DNA of 41,498 nucleotides, taken from NCBI GenBank assembly GCA_009937525.1, contig JAACFE010000013.1, positions 1 through 41,498 of the forward strand, written 5' to 3'. This document shows, piece by piece, positions 8,961 through 18,629 of the stretch. Below the pieces are notes generated by a model. That model was not told the DNA's origin and ran no database searches. It worked only from the letters and a program-made list of their open reading frames with translations. Both the position numbers and the translations under genes were made by a program. Numbering within the stretch: position 1 is the stretch's first letter; each line of letters starts with the position of its first letter. This DNA is from Gammaproteobacteria bacterium (GTDB lineage: Bacteria; Pseudomonadota; Gammaproteobacteria; Steroidobacterales; Woeseiaceae).

Positions 8961-11128
8961 TGCTCTTCGCCCTCCCCGCGCGCGCGTTTCGCAGCCACTG
9001 TCAGCTGCAGTGCCCGGGCCCTGCGGACCACGGGGTCGACCGCATAGATCGGGATATCGACATCGTCGGCCGGTGCGTCCGCGCCGTTCGGGCGTGCGAT
9101 GACCATGGTGCCTGCATAGGCATTGTCCGGGTTCACATCACCAAGCTGCTCGCGCAGCTCCTCGAGCACGTCCTCGCTGCACACGTATTCGAAGCCGGGC
9201 GCGTCGAGCAGGTTGCCGATCACGCGCAGGACTTTCCACGTGGGGCGCGCCTCGCCCACCGGGTTCGCGATGCCGGGAAAGCTCTGCCACGTGCCCGCGG
9301 CGTTGACGTACGTCCCGGACGACTCGGCGAATGTACCTACAGGCAACAGCAGGTCGGCCGCATCCAGTAATGCTTCCGACTCGAACGGCGTCAGCGCGAC
9401 CGTGAAGTTCTGCAAGCCGATCGTCGAAACCGCGTCATCTATCGCCAGGATATCGGCGTCGGGCTCGGCGTTGACCAGCATCAGCACGTCGAGCGCTGCG
9501 CCGGGTATCTCTCCGGCATGCAGGCCCGGCTCCGCGCGCTGTACGCCACCGAGACCCCGATGCGGCAAGACGCCCGCCAGCGCTGCACCGGCCGAGTTCG
9601 GCCCCTCGGACAGGACGCCGAAGGTCGCCCCGGTGGCATTCGCGATCGCGGCCGCGAGCGCGCGTACCGCGGACATCGCACGGTGGCGCCCGGCGATATT
9701 GCCGAGCAGCACCAGGGCCTTGTCTGCATCCTCGAGCGATGCCGCAATCTTCTTGTGACCGGCATCGGCTTTGACGGCTTCGCATAGAGCCGCCACGCTG
9801 GCCGGCAGCGACTTGCCGCAGGCGGCCACGGCGACGCCCGCGAGCATCTCGACCAGGCCCTTACCCGACAGGCTGTTCGCCACGTCGAAGTAATACCCGT
9901 GCTCAACGCTGTTGACGAAGCTGACCTCGGCGCCGGCAAGTGCAGCCTTGCGCACGCGGTGTGCCAGTATCGGCGCTTCCTGGCGCATGTTGCTGCCGAC
10001 GACGAGGATTGCGTTTTGATTCTCGACATCGGCGATATCGCAGCCGAGCCAGGGAAAGAGCGGGTCGTTGTCCTGGTCCGAGAAATCGCGTTGCCGGATG
10101 CGGTAATCGATGTTGCTGGTGCCGACGTAGGACGCTATCCCGGACAGCAGGTGCGCCTCCTCCGCCGTGACCCAGGGCGAAGCGAGTATGCCGACCTTGT
10201 CGGCGGCGGCTTTCCTGATCGCGTCGGCCACTGTCGCCAGCGCCTCCTCCCAGTCGATGTCCCGCCATTCGCCGGCGTGCTTGATCTTCGGTGTCAGCAG
10301 GCGGTCGTCGCTGTAGACGGCCTCATAGCTGAAGCGGTCCCGGTCGGCGAGCCAGGTCTCGTTGATGCTCTCGTTCTCGCGAGGCACGACGCGCTTGACG
10401 GTGCCGCGCAGCACGTGCGCGTACATGTTGGAGCCGACGCAGTCGTGCGGCGACACCGTCGCTTTCTGCGTCATTTCCCAGGCGCGCGCGCTGTAGCGAT
10501 AAGGCTTGTTGTTCAATGCCCCAACCGGGCAGAGGTCGATGATGTTGCCGGACAGCTCGTGATCGACGCTCTGCTCAATGTAGGTGCCGATCTTCATGTT
10601 CTCGCCGCGTTCCGTCGTGCCGAGCTGCGGGATGCCGGCGATCTCCTGGCCGAAGCGCACGCAGCGCGTGCAGTGGATGCAGCGCGTCATGTCCGTGGAC
10701 ACCAGCGGACCGATGTTCTTGTCCTTCACGACGCGTTTGCCGTCGTTGTAGCGCGACACGTCGCGACCGTAGCCGACGGCGAGGTCCTGCAGCTCGCACT
10801 CGCCGCCCTGGTCACAGATCGGGCAGTCGAGCGGATGATTGATGAGCAGGAACTCCATGGTCGCCTTCTGCGCCGCGATGGCATACGGCGAACGCGTAAA
10901 GACCTTCATGCCCTCGTTGACCGGTGTCGCGCAGGCCGGCAGCGGCTTGGGCGCCTTCTCCACCTCGACGAGGCACATCCGGCAGTTGGCGGCGATGCTC
11001 AGCTTCTCGTGGTAGCAGAAACGCGGGATGTAGGTGCCGATCGCGTCGGTGGCCTCGATGATCATCTGGCCCCTGCGTGCTTCGACCGGCTTGCCGTCGA
11101 CTTCGATGTTTACGACATCATCGCTCAT
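8957..11128 (-). CDS. nuoG: NADH-quinone oxidoreductase subunit G
   Basis: 723 residues; the large iron-sulfur subunit of the NADH-oxidising arm. The N-terminus is a 2Fe-2S ferredoxin domain (Cys38, 49, 52, 66), followed by the N3 site (His98, Cys102, 105, 111) and the N4 site in [12 protein letters not shown] and LCPVGAL. A molybdopterin-oxidoreductase-like domain follows. The fourth cluster site N7 of E. coli NuoG (CxxCxxxC and a distal Cys) is not present: the matching stretch reads [10 protein letters not shown] and [10 protein letters not shown]. This is the mitochondrial-like form. It is shorter than the E. coli protein (~900). Confidence 0.96.
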   Translation of the reverse strand: MSDDVVNIEVDGKPVEARRGQMIIEATDAIGTYIPRFCYHEKLSIAANCRMCLVEVEKAPKPLPACATPVNEGMKVFTRSPYAIAAQKATMEFLLINHPLDCPICDQGGECELQDLAVGYGRDVSRYNDGKRVVKDKNIGPLVSTDMTRCIHCTRCVRFGQEIAGIPQLGTTERGENMKIGTYIEQSVDHELSGNIIDLCPVGALNNKPYRYSARAWEMTQKATVSPHDCVGSNMYAHVLRGTVKRVVPRENESINETWLADRDRFSYEAVYSDDRLLTPKIKHAGEWRDIDWEEALATVADAIRKAAADKVGILASPWVTAEEAHLLSGIASYVGTSNIDYRIRQRDFSDQDNDPLFPWLGCDIADVENQNAILVVGSNMRQEAPILAHRVRKAALAGAEVSFVNSVEHGYYFDVANSLSGKGLVEMLAGVAVAACGKSLPASVAALCEAVKADAGHKKIAASLEDADKALVLLGNIAGRHRAMSAVRALAAAIANATGATFGVLSEGPNSAGAALAGVLPHRGLGGVQRAEPGLHAGEIPGAALDVLMLVNAEPDADILAIDDAVSTIGLQNFTVALTPFESEALLDAADLLLPVGTFAESSGTYVNAAGTWQSFPGIANPVGEARPTWKVLRVIGNLLDAPGFEYVCSEDVLEELREQLGDVNPDNAYAGTMVIARPNGADAPADDVDIPIYAVDPVVRRARALQLTVAAKRARGEGEEQ

Positions 11129-11130
11129 CG

Positions 11131-12435
11131 TCAGGCAGCCTCTCCCGGCGCGGCATCGACGATGCTCCGCCCCTGGTTACGAACCATGTATTCGAATTCG
11201 TGGTGGTAGTGTTTCAGGAAGCTCTGCACGGGCCACGCTGCAGCGTCGCCGAGCGCGCAGATCGTGTGGCCCTCGATCTTGTTCGCGACGTCGAGCAGCT
11301 TGTCGAGATCCTCTTCCTGTCCGCGGCCTTCCACGATGCGCGAGAGCATGCGATACAGCCAGCCCGTCCCCTCGCGACACGGTGTGCACTGCCCGCAGGA
11401 CTCGGCCATGTAGAAGCGCGAGATGCGCCGCAGGACCTTCACCATGCAGGTGGTCTCGTCCATCACCATGACCGCGCCCGTGCCGAACGACGAACCCGCC
11501 TCGGACAACGAGTTGTAGTCCATCGTGCAGTTCATGATGATCTCGCCGGGCATGACGGGCACCGAAGACCCGCCGGGAATGACGGCCTTCAGCTTGCGGC
11601 TGCCGAGCATGCCTCCCGCGATCTCGAGCAGATCCTTGAAAGGAATACCCATCGGCAGTTCATAGTTGCCCGGCTTCTCGACGTGCCCCGAGACGGAGAA
11701 CAGTGCCGTGCCGCCCGATCCCTCCGGGCCAAGCCCTGCGAACCAGGCGGCACCGTTACGGATGATCGCCGGCACGCTCGCGAGGCTCTGCGTGTTGTTG
11801 ATCGTCGTCGGCTTGCCGTAGAGGCCGTAGTTCGCCGGAAACGGCGGCTTGAAGCGCGGCTTGCCCTGCTTGCCCTCGAGGGACTCGAGCAGCGCTGTCT
11901 CCTCGCCGCAGATGTATGCACCGGCACCGACGAACGTGTAGAGGTCGAAATCGATTCCGGAACCGCCGATATTCTTGCCGAGCAGGCCCGCCTCGTACGC
12001 TTCCTTTACGGCCGCCTCGAAACGCGGCACCGGCTCCACCAGGAATTCGCCGCGGATGTAGTTATAACCAACCGTGGCGCCCATCGCGTAGCCGGCGATG
12101 GCCATGCCCTCGACCAGCGCGTGCGGGTTGTAGCGCAGGACCTCGCGGTCGTGGCAGGTACCCGGCTCGCTCTCGTCCGAGTTGCAGACGAGATACTTCT
12201 GCCCTTCGTAGCCCTTGGGCATGAAGCTCCATTTCAGCCCGGTCGGGAAGCCCGCACCGCCGCGGCCGCGGAGCCCCGACGCCTTTACCGTGTCGATCAC
12301 ATCCGCGGGCGACATCTCCCCCTTGAGGATGCTGCGCCACGCCTCGTAGCCGCCGTGCTTCTCATAGGTCGCAAACGCCCAGGGCTCCTCCTCGCCGAGC
12401 GTCGTGAAACAGACGAGATTTTGTTCGTAGGCCAT
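11131..12435 (-). CDS. nuoF: NADH-quinone oxidoreductase subunit F (NADH and FMN site)
   Basis: 434 residues from ATG at 12435; the open frame reaches 12540, but the upstream part lies inside nuoE and the chosen ATG shares an ATGA with the nuoE stop. NuoF oxidises NADH with FMN and passes electrons to cluster N3. The glycine-rich NADH loop LRGRGGAGFPTGLKW is at 55-69; the FMN site includes GAGAYICGEETALLESLEGK; the 4Fe-4S motif is ESCGQCTPCREGTGW with a distal Cys in TICALGDAAAWP. Ends 2 bases before nuoG. Confidence 0.97.
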   Translation of the reverse strand: MAYEQNLVCFTTLGEEEPWAFATYEKHGGYEAWRSILKGEMSPADVIDTVKASGLRGRGGAGFPTGLKWSFMPKGYEGQKYLVCNSDESEPGTCHDREVLRYNPHALVEGMAIAGYAMGATVGYNYIRGEFLVEPVPRFEAAVKEAYEAGLLGKNIGGSGIDFDLYTFVGAGAYICGEETALLESLEGKQGKPRFKPPFPANYGLYGKPTTINNTQSLASVPAIIRNGAAWFAGLGPEGSGGTALFSVSGHVEKPGNYELPMGIPFKDLLEIAGGMLGSRKLKAVIPGGSSVPVMPGEIIMNCTMDYNSLSEAGSSFGTGAVMVMDETTCMVKVLRRISRFYMAESCGQCTPCREGTGWLYRMLSRIVEGRGQEEDLDKLLDVANKIEGHTICALGDAAAWPVQSFLKHYHHEFEYMVRNQGRSIVDAAPGEAA

Positions 12436-12926
12436 CAGTCCAGCCCGTCCAGGATCTCGTCGACCTGGTCCCTGGTCAGGTTTTCGTAGTACTCGTGGTT
12501 CACCATCATCATCGGCGCGCCACAACAGGCGGCGAGGCACTCTTCCTCGCGCTTCAGGTAGATGCGGCCGTCCTCGGTGCTCTCACCGAGCTTCACGCCG
12601 AGCTTGTTCTCGACGTGCTCGACGATGTCGTCGGCACCTCGGAGCATGCAGGAAACATTGGTGCAGATCGCAACGTTGTTCCTGCCCACCGGCTTGGTCT
12701 GGAACATCGAGTAGAAGGTCGCGACCTCGTAGACCTGGATCTTCGGCAGCTCGAGGTATTCGGCGACCGCGTCCATCAGTTCCGGTGTCAGGTAACCGTC
12801 ATTCTCGTGCTGCACGGCATGCAGCGCCCCGATCACGGCCGAGCGCTGCCGGTCCTCCGGGAATCGCGCTTTCCAGTGCTCGATCTCCTCGCGGACGTGC
12901 TCTGAGAGAAGCGTGTCGCCGCTCAT
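12435..12926 (-). CDS. nuoE: NADH-quinone oxidoreductase subunit E (2Fe-2S)
   Basis: 163 residues from ATG at 12926, in ATGA overlap with nuoD; the longer open frame to 13283 is antisense-of-frame noise over nuoD. Thioredoxin-like 2Fe-2S subunit: Cys88 and Cys93 in CTNVSC, and Cys130 and Cys134 in [10 protein letters not shown], ligate cluster N1a. Its helical N-terminus and the VATFYSMF motif are typical. Confidence 0.97.
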   Translation of the reverse strand: MSGDTLLSEHVREEIEHWKARFPEDRQRSAVIGALHAVQHENDGYLTPELMDAVAEYLELPKIQVYEVATFYSMFQTKPVGRNNVAICTNVSCMLRGADDIVEHVENKLGVKLGESTEDGRIYLKREEECLAACCGAPMMMVNHEYYENLTRDQVDEILDGLD

Positions 12927-14176
12927 CGGTCCACCTCGCCAAATACGATGTCCTGCGTGCCGATCACGGCCACGACATCGGCGAGCATGTGGCCCTCGAC
13001 CATTTCCGACATCGCCGACAGGTGCGCGAAGCCCGGCGCGCGGATCTTCACGCGGTAGGGTTTGTTTGCGCCGTCGGAAATCAAATAAACGCCGAACTCG
13101 CCTTTCGGATGTTCCACGGCCGCATACGCTTCGCCCTCGGGCACGCAGTAGCCTTCCGTGAACAGCTTGAAGTGATGGATCAGTGATTCCATGTCGTCTT
13201 TCATTTCGACGCGCGTCGGCGCCACGATCTTGCGATCGTCGATCATCACCGGGCCCCGGTTCTCGCGCAGCCAGTCGACGCACTGCTTTATGATCCGGTT
13301 CGACTGCCGAAACTCCTCGACACGCACGAGATAGCGGTCGTAGCAGTCACCGTTGACGCCGACGGGAATGTCGAAGTCCAGCTGGTCGTAAACCTCGTAG
13401 GGCTGTTTCTTGCGCAGGTCCCACTCGACACCCGAACCACGCAACATCGGGCCGGTGAAGCCCAGCTGCATAGCGCGTTCCGGCGAGACAACGCCGATGT
13501 TGACCGTGCGCTGCTTCCAGATGCGATTGTCGGTCAGCAGGGTCTCGTACTCGTCGACACAGCCCGGGAACTTGTCCGTGAACGCCTCGACGAAATCCAG
13601 CAGCGAGCCCTGCCGGTCGGCGTTCATGCGATCGACTTCCTTTTTGCTGCGGAATTTCGACTCCTGGTACTTCGGCATCGTCTCCGGGAGATCCCTGTAG
13701 ACGCCACCGGGACGGTAGTAGGTCGCGTGCATGCGCGTGCCGGAGACCGCTTCGTAGAGATCCATCAGGTCTTCGCGTTCGCGGAAGCAGTACAGGAATA
13801 TCGTCATGGCGCCGATATCGAGGCCGTGCGCGCCCAGCCACATCAGGTGGTTGAGGATGCGCGTGATCTCGTCGAACATCACTCTTATATATTGCGCACG
13901 TATCGGCACCTCGATACCGAGGAGCTTCTCGATGGCAAGCACGTAGCCGTGCTCGTTACACATCATCGAGACGTAGTCGAGCCGGTCCATGTAGCCGATG
14001 CTCTGGCTGAACGGCTTCGATTCCGCGAGTTTCTCCGTCGCGCGGTGCAGCAGTCCGACGTGCGGATCGGCCTTGTGGATGACCTCGCCTTCGAGCTCGA
14101 GCACCAGTCGCAGCACGCCGTGCGCCGCAGGGTGCTGCGGGCCGAAGTTCATCGTGTAGCTCTGGATCTCAGCCAT
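12923..14176 (-). CDS. nuoD: NADH-quinone oxidoreductase subunit D (49 kDa-type)
   Basis: 417 residues, full length. NuoD is related to the large subunit of NiFe hydrogenases and forms the quinone site with NuoB. Typical stretches are [20 protein letters not shown] at the N-terminus, [12 protein letters not shown] and [14 protein letters not shown] near the C-terminus. It is encoded separately from nuoC, unlike the fused nuoCD of E. coli. It overlaps nuoC by 8 bases and nuoE by 4. Confidence 0.97.
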   Translation of the reverse strand: MAEIQSYTMNFGPQHPAAHGVLRLVLELEGEVIHKADPHVGLLHRATEKLAESKPFSQSIGYMDRLDYVSMMCNEHGYVLAIEKLLGIEVPIRAQYIRVMFDEITRILNHLMWLGAHGLDIGAMTIFLYCFREREDLMDLYEAVSGTRMHATYYRPGGVYRDLPETMPKYQESKFRSKKEVDRMNADRQGSLLDFVEAFTDKFPGCVDEYETLLTDNRIWKQRTVNIGVVSPERAMQLGFTGPMLRGSGVEWDLRKKQPYEVYDQLDFDIPVGVNGDCYDRYLVRVEEFRQSNRIIKQCVDWLRENRGPVMIDDRKIVAPTRVEMKDDMESLIHHFKLFTEGYCVPEGEAYAAVEHPKGEFGVYLISDGANKPYRVKIRAPGFAHLSAMSEMVEGHMLADVVAVIGTQDIVFGEVDR

Positions 14177-14864
14177 CCGCCTCGTCCTTCAGTGCCGCTT
14201 CGTAGCGGTTGTCGTCGCGAATGACGCGCGGCACCAGCGTGCGAGGCTCGATGCTGACGGGCTGGTAAGCCACCCTGCCCTTTTCCTCATCGTAGCTCAC
14301 CTCGACGTTGCCGATCAGCGGGAAGTCCTTGCGGAACGGATGGCCGATAAAGCCATAGTCGGTCAGGATGCGTCGCAGGTCGGGATGACCGACGAATAGG
14401 ATGCCGTACAGATCGAACGCCTCGCGCTCGAACCAGTTGGCGGAGTTCCAGATGTCGACGACCGAGTGGACGATGGGCGGATTGCTCGTGCCGGTGTAGG
14501 CCCTGAGCCTCATCCGCAGGTTTTGCTGCAGCGACAGCAGGTGGTAGACGACCGCGAACCGCTTCGGGTCGAATTCGTCCGCTTCGTCCAGGATCACCGG
14601 CTCGCGTTCGACGCCGCGGCTGAAGCCTGTCTCGGTGGCGCTCTTCGTGAGCCATTCGTCGCTGCCGTAGGTGAGGTAGTCCACGCCGCAGACGTCGATC
14701 AGCATTTCGAAACCGATCTCGCCGCGCAGCGCCGTGGCCACCTCCAGCAGGTGGTCCTTGTCCACCTCGTAGGTCAGCTCGCCGCAGCGGGACTCGACGC
14801 GGAGCATCTGCTCGCCGAAGCGCTCGTCGATACGAGCAGCCAATGTCTCGAAACGATCTGTCAT
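14169..14864 (-). CDS. nuoC: NADH-quinone oxidoreductase subunit C (30 kDa-type)
   Basis: 231 residues. The central signature [20 protein letters not shown] followed by [20 protein letters not shown] is the 30 kDa-subunit motif. NuoC is a structural part of the connecting fragment between the NADH module and the membrane arm. The N-terminal ~70 residues are more variable. It begins 10 bases after nuoB ends. Confidence 0.96.
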   Translation of the reverse strand: MTDRFETLAARIDERFGEQMLRVESRCGELTYEVDKDHLLEVATALRGEIGFEMLIDVCGVDYLTYGSDEWLTKSATETGFSRGVEREPVILDEADEFDPKRFAVVYHLLSLQQNLRMRLRAYTGTSNPPIVHSVVDIWNSANWFEREAFDLYGILFVGHPDLRRILTDYGFIGHPFRKDFPLIGNVEVSYDEEKGRVAYQPVSIEPRTLVPRVIRDDNRYEAALKDEADG

Positions 14865-14874
14865 GCCTGTATTT

Positions 14875-15411
14875 TTATCGCCTGGCTATCGTGCTGGTTC
14901 GGCGAATCTTGTTCTGCAGTTGAATAAGCCCGTAAATGAGGGCCTCCGCCGTGGGAGGACACCCCGGAACGTATACGTCGACAGGGACGATCCGGTCGCA
15001 ACCCCTTACAACCGAATAGGAATAATGGTAGTAGCCGCCGCCGTTGGCGCAGGAGCCCATGGACACGACCCAGCGCGGCTCCGGCATCTGGTCGTAGACC
15101 TTGCGCAGGGCGGGCGCCATCTTATTGGTGAGCGTGCCGGCGACGATCATGCAGTCGGACTGCCGGGGGCTCGGCCGGAAGATGATGCCGAAACGATCCA
15201 GGTCGTAGCGGCTCGCGCCCGCCTGCATCATCTCCACCGCGCAGCAGGCCAGGCCGAAGGTCATGGGCCAGAGCGAACCGGTCCGGGCCCAGTTCATCAC
15301 CGTGTCGACACTGGTGACGACGAAGCCTTTCTGCTGGAGGCTATCCCCGGCCGACGCGGCGCTGGTCTCGGCCGCGGAATCTCGCGGCGACTGTTCCTGC
15401 GCTAGTCCCAT
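14875..15411 (-). CDS. nuoB: NADH-quinone oxidoreductase subunit B (cluster N2)
   Basis: 178 residues from ATG at 15411, chosen because AAGGGGG lies 7 bases upstream on the minus strand; an in-frame ATG at 15432 would add 7 residues but has no ribosome-binding sequence. The four ligands of the terminal cluster N2 are Cys56, Cys57 ([10 protein letters not shown]), Cys121 (GSCANGGG) and Cys151 ([11 protein letters not shown]). The ~30-residue Ser/Ala-rich N-terminal extension is variable in the family. It overlaps the end of nuoA by 10 bases. Confidence 0.96.
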   Translation of the reverse strand: MGLAQEQSPRDSAAETSAASAGDSLQQKGFVVTSVDTVMNWARTGSLWPMTFGLACCAVEMMQAGASRYDLDRFGIIFRPSPRQSDCMIVAGTLTNKMAPALRKVYDQMPEPRWVVSMGSCANGGGYYHYSYSVVRGCDRIVPVDVYVPGCPPTAEALIYGLIQLQNKIRRTSTIARR

Positions 15412-15758
15412 TCCAGCGCCCCCTTCTTCCATTCATAAATGAAGCCGACGACGAGGATTGCGAGGAAGATGCCCATCGCCGCGATGCCGAAGCGGCCTAC
15501 GGCATCGAGAGACACGGCCCATGGAAACAGGAAGGCGATCTCGAGATCGAAAATAATGAACAGGATGGCGACGAGGTAGTAACGAACGTCGAATTTCATG
15601 CGCGAATCGTCGAAGGCTTCGAAACCGCATTCGTAGGGCGAGAGCTTCTCTTCGTCCTTGCGCCCATGACCGATCAGGAAACCCAGTCCCAGCAGCACGC
15701 CGCCCAGGGCTGCCGCCACGCCGAGGAAGATCAGTACAGGTATATATTCTTGTAGCAT
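15402..15758 (-). CDS. nuoA: NADH-quinone oxidoreductase subunit A
   Basis: 118 residues, typical NuoA, with three membrane segments and the conserved [20 protein letters not shown] loop between the first and second, which contacts the quinone-site region. The ATG at 15758 is used; the open frame continues upstream to 15917 but that part runs into the tRNA gene. This is the first gene of the nuo operon. Confidence 0.96.
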   Translation of the reverse strand: MLQEYIPVLIFLGVAAALGGVLLGLGFLIGHGRKDEEKLSPYECGFEAFDDSRMKFDVRYYLVAILFIIFDLEIAFLFPWAVSLDAVGRFGIAAMGIFLAILVVGFIYEWKKGALEWD

Positions 15759-15805
15759 TATTGACCGTGACCGGATCCGGCGTTGGCTCGCCCCATAAGC
15801 GCGCC

Positions 15806-15834
15806 ATTGTATCAGCGCCGGACGCGTTGAACAG
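15806..15834 (-). promoter_or_regulatory. Possible nuo operon promoter
   Basis: TACAAT on the minus strand (15806-15811) is a good -10, 48 bases before the nuoA ATG and just past the tRNA gene. The matching -35 position holds only TGTTCA or CTGTTC, a weak fit, so an activator or read-through from the tRNA side is possible. Confidence 0.35.
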
Positions 15835-15875
15835 GCCTTGTCAGCCCACCCGGCGCGGAAATACGACAAAAGAGT

Positions 15876-15960
15876 TGGTGCTCTGGGCGAGACTCGAACT
15901 CGCACGGCTTGCGCCACTGCCCCCTCAAGACAGCGTGTCTACCAATTCCACCACCAGAGC
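15876..15960 (-). tRNA. leuU: tRNA-Leu (anticodon GAG)
   Basis: 85 bases with encoded CCA. The acceptor stem GCTCTGG pairs with CCAGAGC. The anticodon stem CTGTC/GGCAG encloses loop TTGAGGG, giving GAG at 15924-15926. It has a long variable arm, as class II tRNAs do, and the T-loop GTTCGAGTC. It follows secG by 15-17 bases on the same strand, the same context as leuU (GAG) in E. coli, so it is probably cut from the tpiA-secG transcript. Confidence 0.97.
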
Positions 15961-15977
15961 AATATCGTTGCCTGCGC

Positions 15978-16427
15978 TTACTCCGTGTCAGCGTCGTCTT
16001 CGGCCGGAGCGTCCTCGGCAGGCGCCCCCTCGTCGAGTGAAGGCAATGCGCCGATGTCCTCTTCGTTGGGCTGCTCGAGGGGCGCGCCCGGCAGCGGGAC
16101 CTCGACCTCGCCTTCCTCGAGCGGCACGGCCACGGCTTCCTGCTCGACGACCGGCGCATCGTCCAGCAGACTTGTCGGACCCGTCGTGCGCTGGCTGCTG
16201 AGGTAGGCGAGCGTCAGGCTGCTCACGAAGAACGCGGCAGCAAGAATCCCCGTGGCGCGCGAGAAGAAGCTCGACGAGCCGCGCGCGCCGAACACCGTGC
16301 CGGATGCCCCTGCACCGAAACCGGCGCCGGCATCCGCTCCCTTGCCGCGCTGCAGTAGCACGAGCACGATTATCAGGATTGCTATGAGCGTGTGCCCGAT
16401 CAGCACAACCTGTTGCATAGTAGTCAT
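15978..16427 (-). CDS. secG: Preprotein translocase subunit SecG with long acidic tail
   Basis: 149 residues from ATG at 16427, which has GAGGA 4 bases upstream; the open frame starts earlier inside tpiA. SecG is the small accessory subunit of the SecYEG channel. Residues 4-22 and about 57-77 are the two membrane helices, joined by the glycine-rich GAGFGAGASGTVFGARGSSS loop typical of SecG. From about residue 85 to the end the protein is a Glu/Asp/Pro/Ala-rich tail, longer than in E. coli SecG (~110 residues in total). Overlap or near-contact with tpiA suggests one operon. Confidence 0.93.
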   Translation of the reverse strand: MTTMQQVVLIGHTLIAILIIVLVLLQRGKGADAGAGFGAGASGTVFGARGSSSFFSRATGILAAAFFVSSLTLAYLSSQRTTGPTSLLDDAPVVEQEAVAVPLEEGEVEVPLPGAPLEQPNEEDIGALPSLDEGAPAEDAPAEDDADTE

Positions 16428-16434
16428 CGTTTCC

Positions 16435-17193
16435 TCAAATTTCCGTTGCGGCACTGGCTATGGCCAGGAAATCCGCGGGCTTCAGCGAAGCACCGCCGAT
16501 CAGGCCGCCGTCGATGTCAGGCATGCCGAATAGACCTGCCGCATTGTCCCCTTTCACGCTGCCGCCGTACAGTATCTGCACGTTCTCGGCGACAGACGCA
16601 TTGTGTCCTGCCAGGACGGACCGAATGTAGCGGTGCACATCCTGCGCCTGTTCGGGCGTCGCCGTCCTGCCGGTGCCGATCGCCCAGACCGGCTCGTACG
16701 CAATGACCGACGACGCGAATGCCGCGATACCGTTGCGTTCCACCGCCGCCGCCAGCTGCTCGCCGACCACCTGCTCGGTGCGATCCGCTTCGCGCTCGTC
16801 GAGCGTCTCGCCGATGCACAGGATCGGAATCAGGCCGGCATCCAGCGCTGCGGCCATCTTCTCGGCGACCTGCTCGCTGGTTTCGCCATACAGCGTGCGC
16901 CGCTCGGAGTGGCCCACGATCGCGTACCGGCAGCCCACATCCCGCAGCATCCCGGGCGCGACCTCGCCCGTGTAGGCGCCGATCTCGTGCTCCGAGACAT
17001 TCTGGGCCCCGAGCGCCACGTTCGTGCCCTCGAGCTGGCTCGCGACCGACGCCAGGTACGGATACGGCGGACACACGAGCAGGCTGACGTTCTCTGCCGT
17101 GGGCGCGCCCTCGACGATACCGGCGACGAGTTCGCGGTTGCTCGCTTCGTCGCCGTGCATTTTCCAGTTTCCAGCAACCAGGAAATTGCGCAT
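16435..17193 (-). CDS. tpiA: Triosephosphate isomerase
   Basis: 252 residues, standard length. Interconverts dihydroxyacetone phosphate and glyceraldehyde 3-phosphate in glycolysis and gluconeogenesis. Catalytic residues are visible: Lys11 in GNWKMHG, His95 in VGHSERR and Glu167 in YEPVWAIGTG; the phosphate-binding YGGSVK and GGAS loops are near the C-terminus. Followed by secG at 7 bases. Confidence 0.98.
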   Translation of the reverse strand: MRNFLVAGNWKMHGDEASNRELVAGIVEGAPTAENVSLLVCPPYPYLASVASQLEGTNVALGAQNVSEHEIGAYTGEVAPGMLRDVGCRYAIVGHSERRTLYGETSEQVAEKMAAALDAGLIPILCIGETLDEREADRTEQVVGEQLAAAVERNGIAAFASSVIAYEPVWAIGTGRTATPEQAQDVHRYIRSVLAGHNASVAENVQILYGGSVKGDNAAGLFGMPDIDGGLIGGASLKPADFLAIASAATEI

Positions 17194-17228
17194 GGATACC
17201 TACCTGAGGGGGCCCGAAATGGCGCGCA

Positions 17229-17257
17229 AGGATACCGGGGCTAACGCCGCAAATCAA
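17229..17257 (-). promoter_or_regulatory. Predicted sigma-70 promoter of tpiA-secG-tRNA
   Basis: On the minus strand TTGATT (17252-17257) and TATCCT (17229-17234) are 17 bases apart, in the 101-base gap after glmM and about 36 bases before the tpiA ATG. Both boxes match consensus at 4 of 6 positions. Confidence 0.5.
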
Positions 17258-17294
17258 CGCGAAATCAGGCCTTTTCGCCGGGATTCGGGACTTT

Positions 17295-18629
17295 CTAGCC
17301 AGCGGCCTCGGCAACCACCGCCGCCAGGCGCTCCGCGACAGAATTCACCTGCTTTTCGTCCCGACCCTCGACCATGACCCGGATCACCGGCTCGGTGCCC
17401 GACGCGCGCAGGACGATCCGGCCACTATCGGCCAGTTCGTCCTCGGCCGCAGACACGGCTTCCCGTATCTGCGAGGACGCATTCGGGTCCATGCGCTGCT
17501 CCGTCCTGACGTTCAGCATGGTCTGTGGGTACTTGGGCATGCCGGCGGCCAGTTCCGACAACTTCCTGCCCGTGCGCTTCATGACGGCGAGAACCTGCAG
17601 GGCGGTGATCAATCCGTCACCGGTCGTGGTCTGGTCCAGGACGATCATGTGGCCCGACGTCTCGCCACCGATCACCCCGCCACCCTGCTTCAGGGCTTCG
17701 AGCACGTAGCGGTCGCCGACGGCAGCCCTCTGAAACTCGATATTGCGCTCCTGCAGCGCCCGTTCCAGGCCGAGATTGCTCATCACCGTGCCGACCACGG
17801 GTCCGTGGAGCCTGCCCTCCTCCTGCCAGGCGGTCGCGAGCACGTACAGGATCTGGTCGCCGTCCACCAGCTGACCGGCCTCGTCCATGAGAACGACGCG
17901 ATCACCGTCGCCGTCGAGGGCGATACCGATGTCGGCGCCAACGGCCGGAACCGTCAGCTGCAGCAGGTCGGGCTTCGTCGAGCCACAGTTATCATTGATA
18001 TTGCGGCCATTGGGCGAACAGCCGATCGGGATGACTTCGGCGTCGAGATTCGCGAGGGTCCGCGGCCCGACCTTGTAGCCGGCCCCGTTGGCCCCGTCGA
18101 ATACCACTTTCAGCCCGTCGAGCCGCACGCCACCGGGCAGCGTTGAGGCGCAGAACTTCTCGTAGCGCACCAGCGCCGAGTCGATGCGCTGCGCTTTGCC
18201 CAGGGACTGTGAGTCGACGGTGATGGCCGCTTTGTCGAGGCTCGCTTCGATTGCTTCTTCAACCTCGTCGGACAGCTTCGAGCCGGCCCCGTCGAAGAAC
18301 TTGATGCCGTTGTCGTAATACAGGTTGTGAGACGCGGAAATGACGACGCCGAGGTCGGCCGAGAATTCCTGGGTCAGGTAGGCAACGCCCGGCGTCGGCA
18401 ATGGGCCTACCAGCAGGACGTCCGCGCCGGCAGCGGTGAATCCCGCTTCAAGCGCCGATTCGAACATATAGCCGGAGAGGCGCGTGTCCTTCCCTATCAG
18501 CACGGTACCGCCCGTCGGCACCAGTACCTGTGCTGCCGCACTCGCGAGACGCAGCGCGAAGTCCGCCGTCATCGGGTCCTGCCCCACCGCGCCGCGAACG
18601 CCGTCCGTTCCGAAATACTTCTTGCTCAT
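17295..18629 (-). CDS. glmM: Phosphoglucosamine mutase
   Basis: 444 residues, full length. Converts glucosamine 6-phosphate to glucosamine 1-phosphate for UDP-GlcNAc, peptidoglycan and LPS synthesis. N-terminal FGTDGVRG, the phosphoserine loop VVISASHN (Ser100), the metal loop DGDGDRV and the C-terminal phosphate-binding RASGTEPVIRVMVEG are all present. The residue after SASHN is Leu103, where proline is usual. Overlaps folP by 4 bases. Confidence 0.97.
   Translation of the reverse strand: MSKKYFGTDGVRGAVGQDPMTADFALRLASAAAQVLVPTGGTVLIGKDTRLSGYMFESALEAGFTAAGADVLLVGPLPTPGVAYLTQEFSADLGVVISASHNLYYDNGIKFFDGAGSKLSDEVEEAIEASLDKAAITVDSQSLGKAQRIDSALVRYEKFCASTLPGGVRLDGLKVVFDGANGAGYKVGPRTLANLDAEVIPIGCSPNGRNINDNCGSTKPDLLQLTVPAVGADIGIALDGDGDRVVLMDEAGQLVDGDQILYVLATAWQEEGRLHGPVVGTVMSNLGLERALQERNIEFQRAAVGDRYVLEALKQGGGVIGGETSGHMIVLDQTTTGDGLITALQVLAVMKRTGRKLSELAAGMPKYPQTMLNVRTEQRMDPNASSQIREAVSAAEDELADSGRIVLRASGTEPVIRVMVEGRDEKQVNSVAERLAAVVAEAAG

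Noticed and set aside
15759-15917. Upstream extension of nuoA
   Set aside because: The extra codons overlap the tRNA-Leu gene and are not seen in the family.
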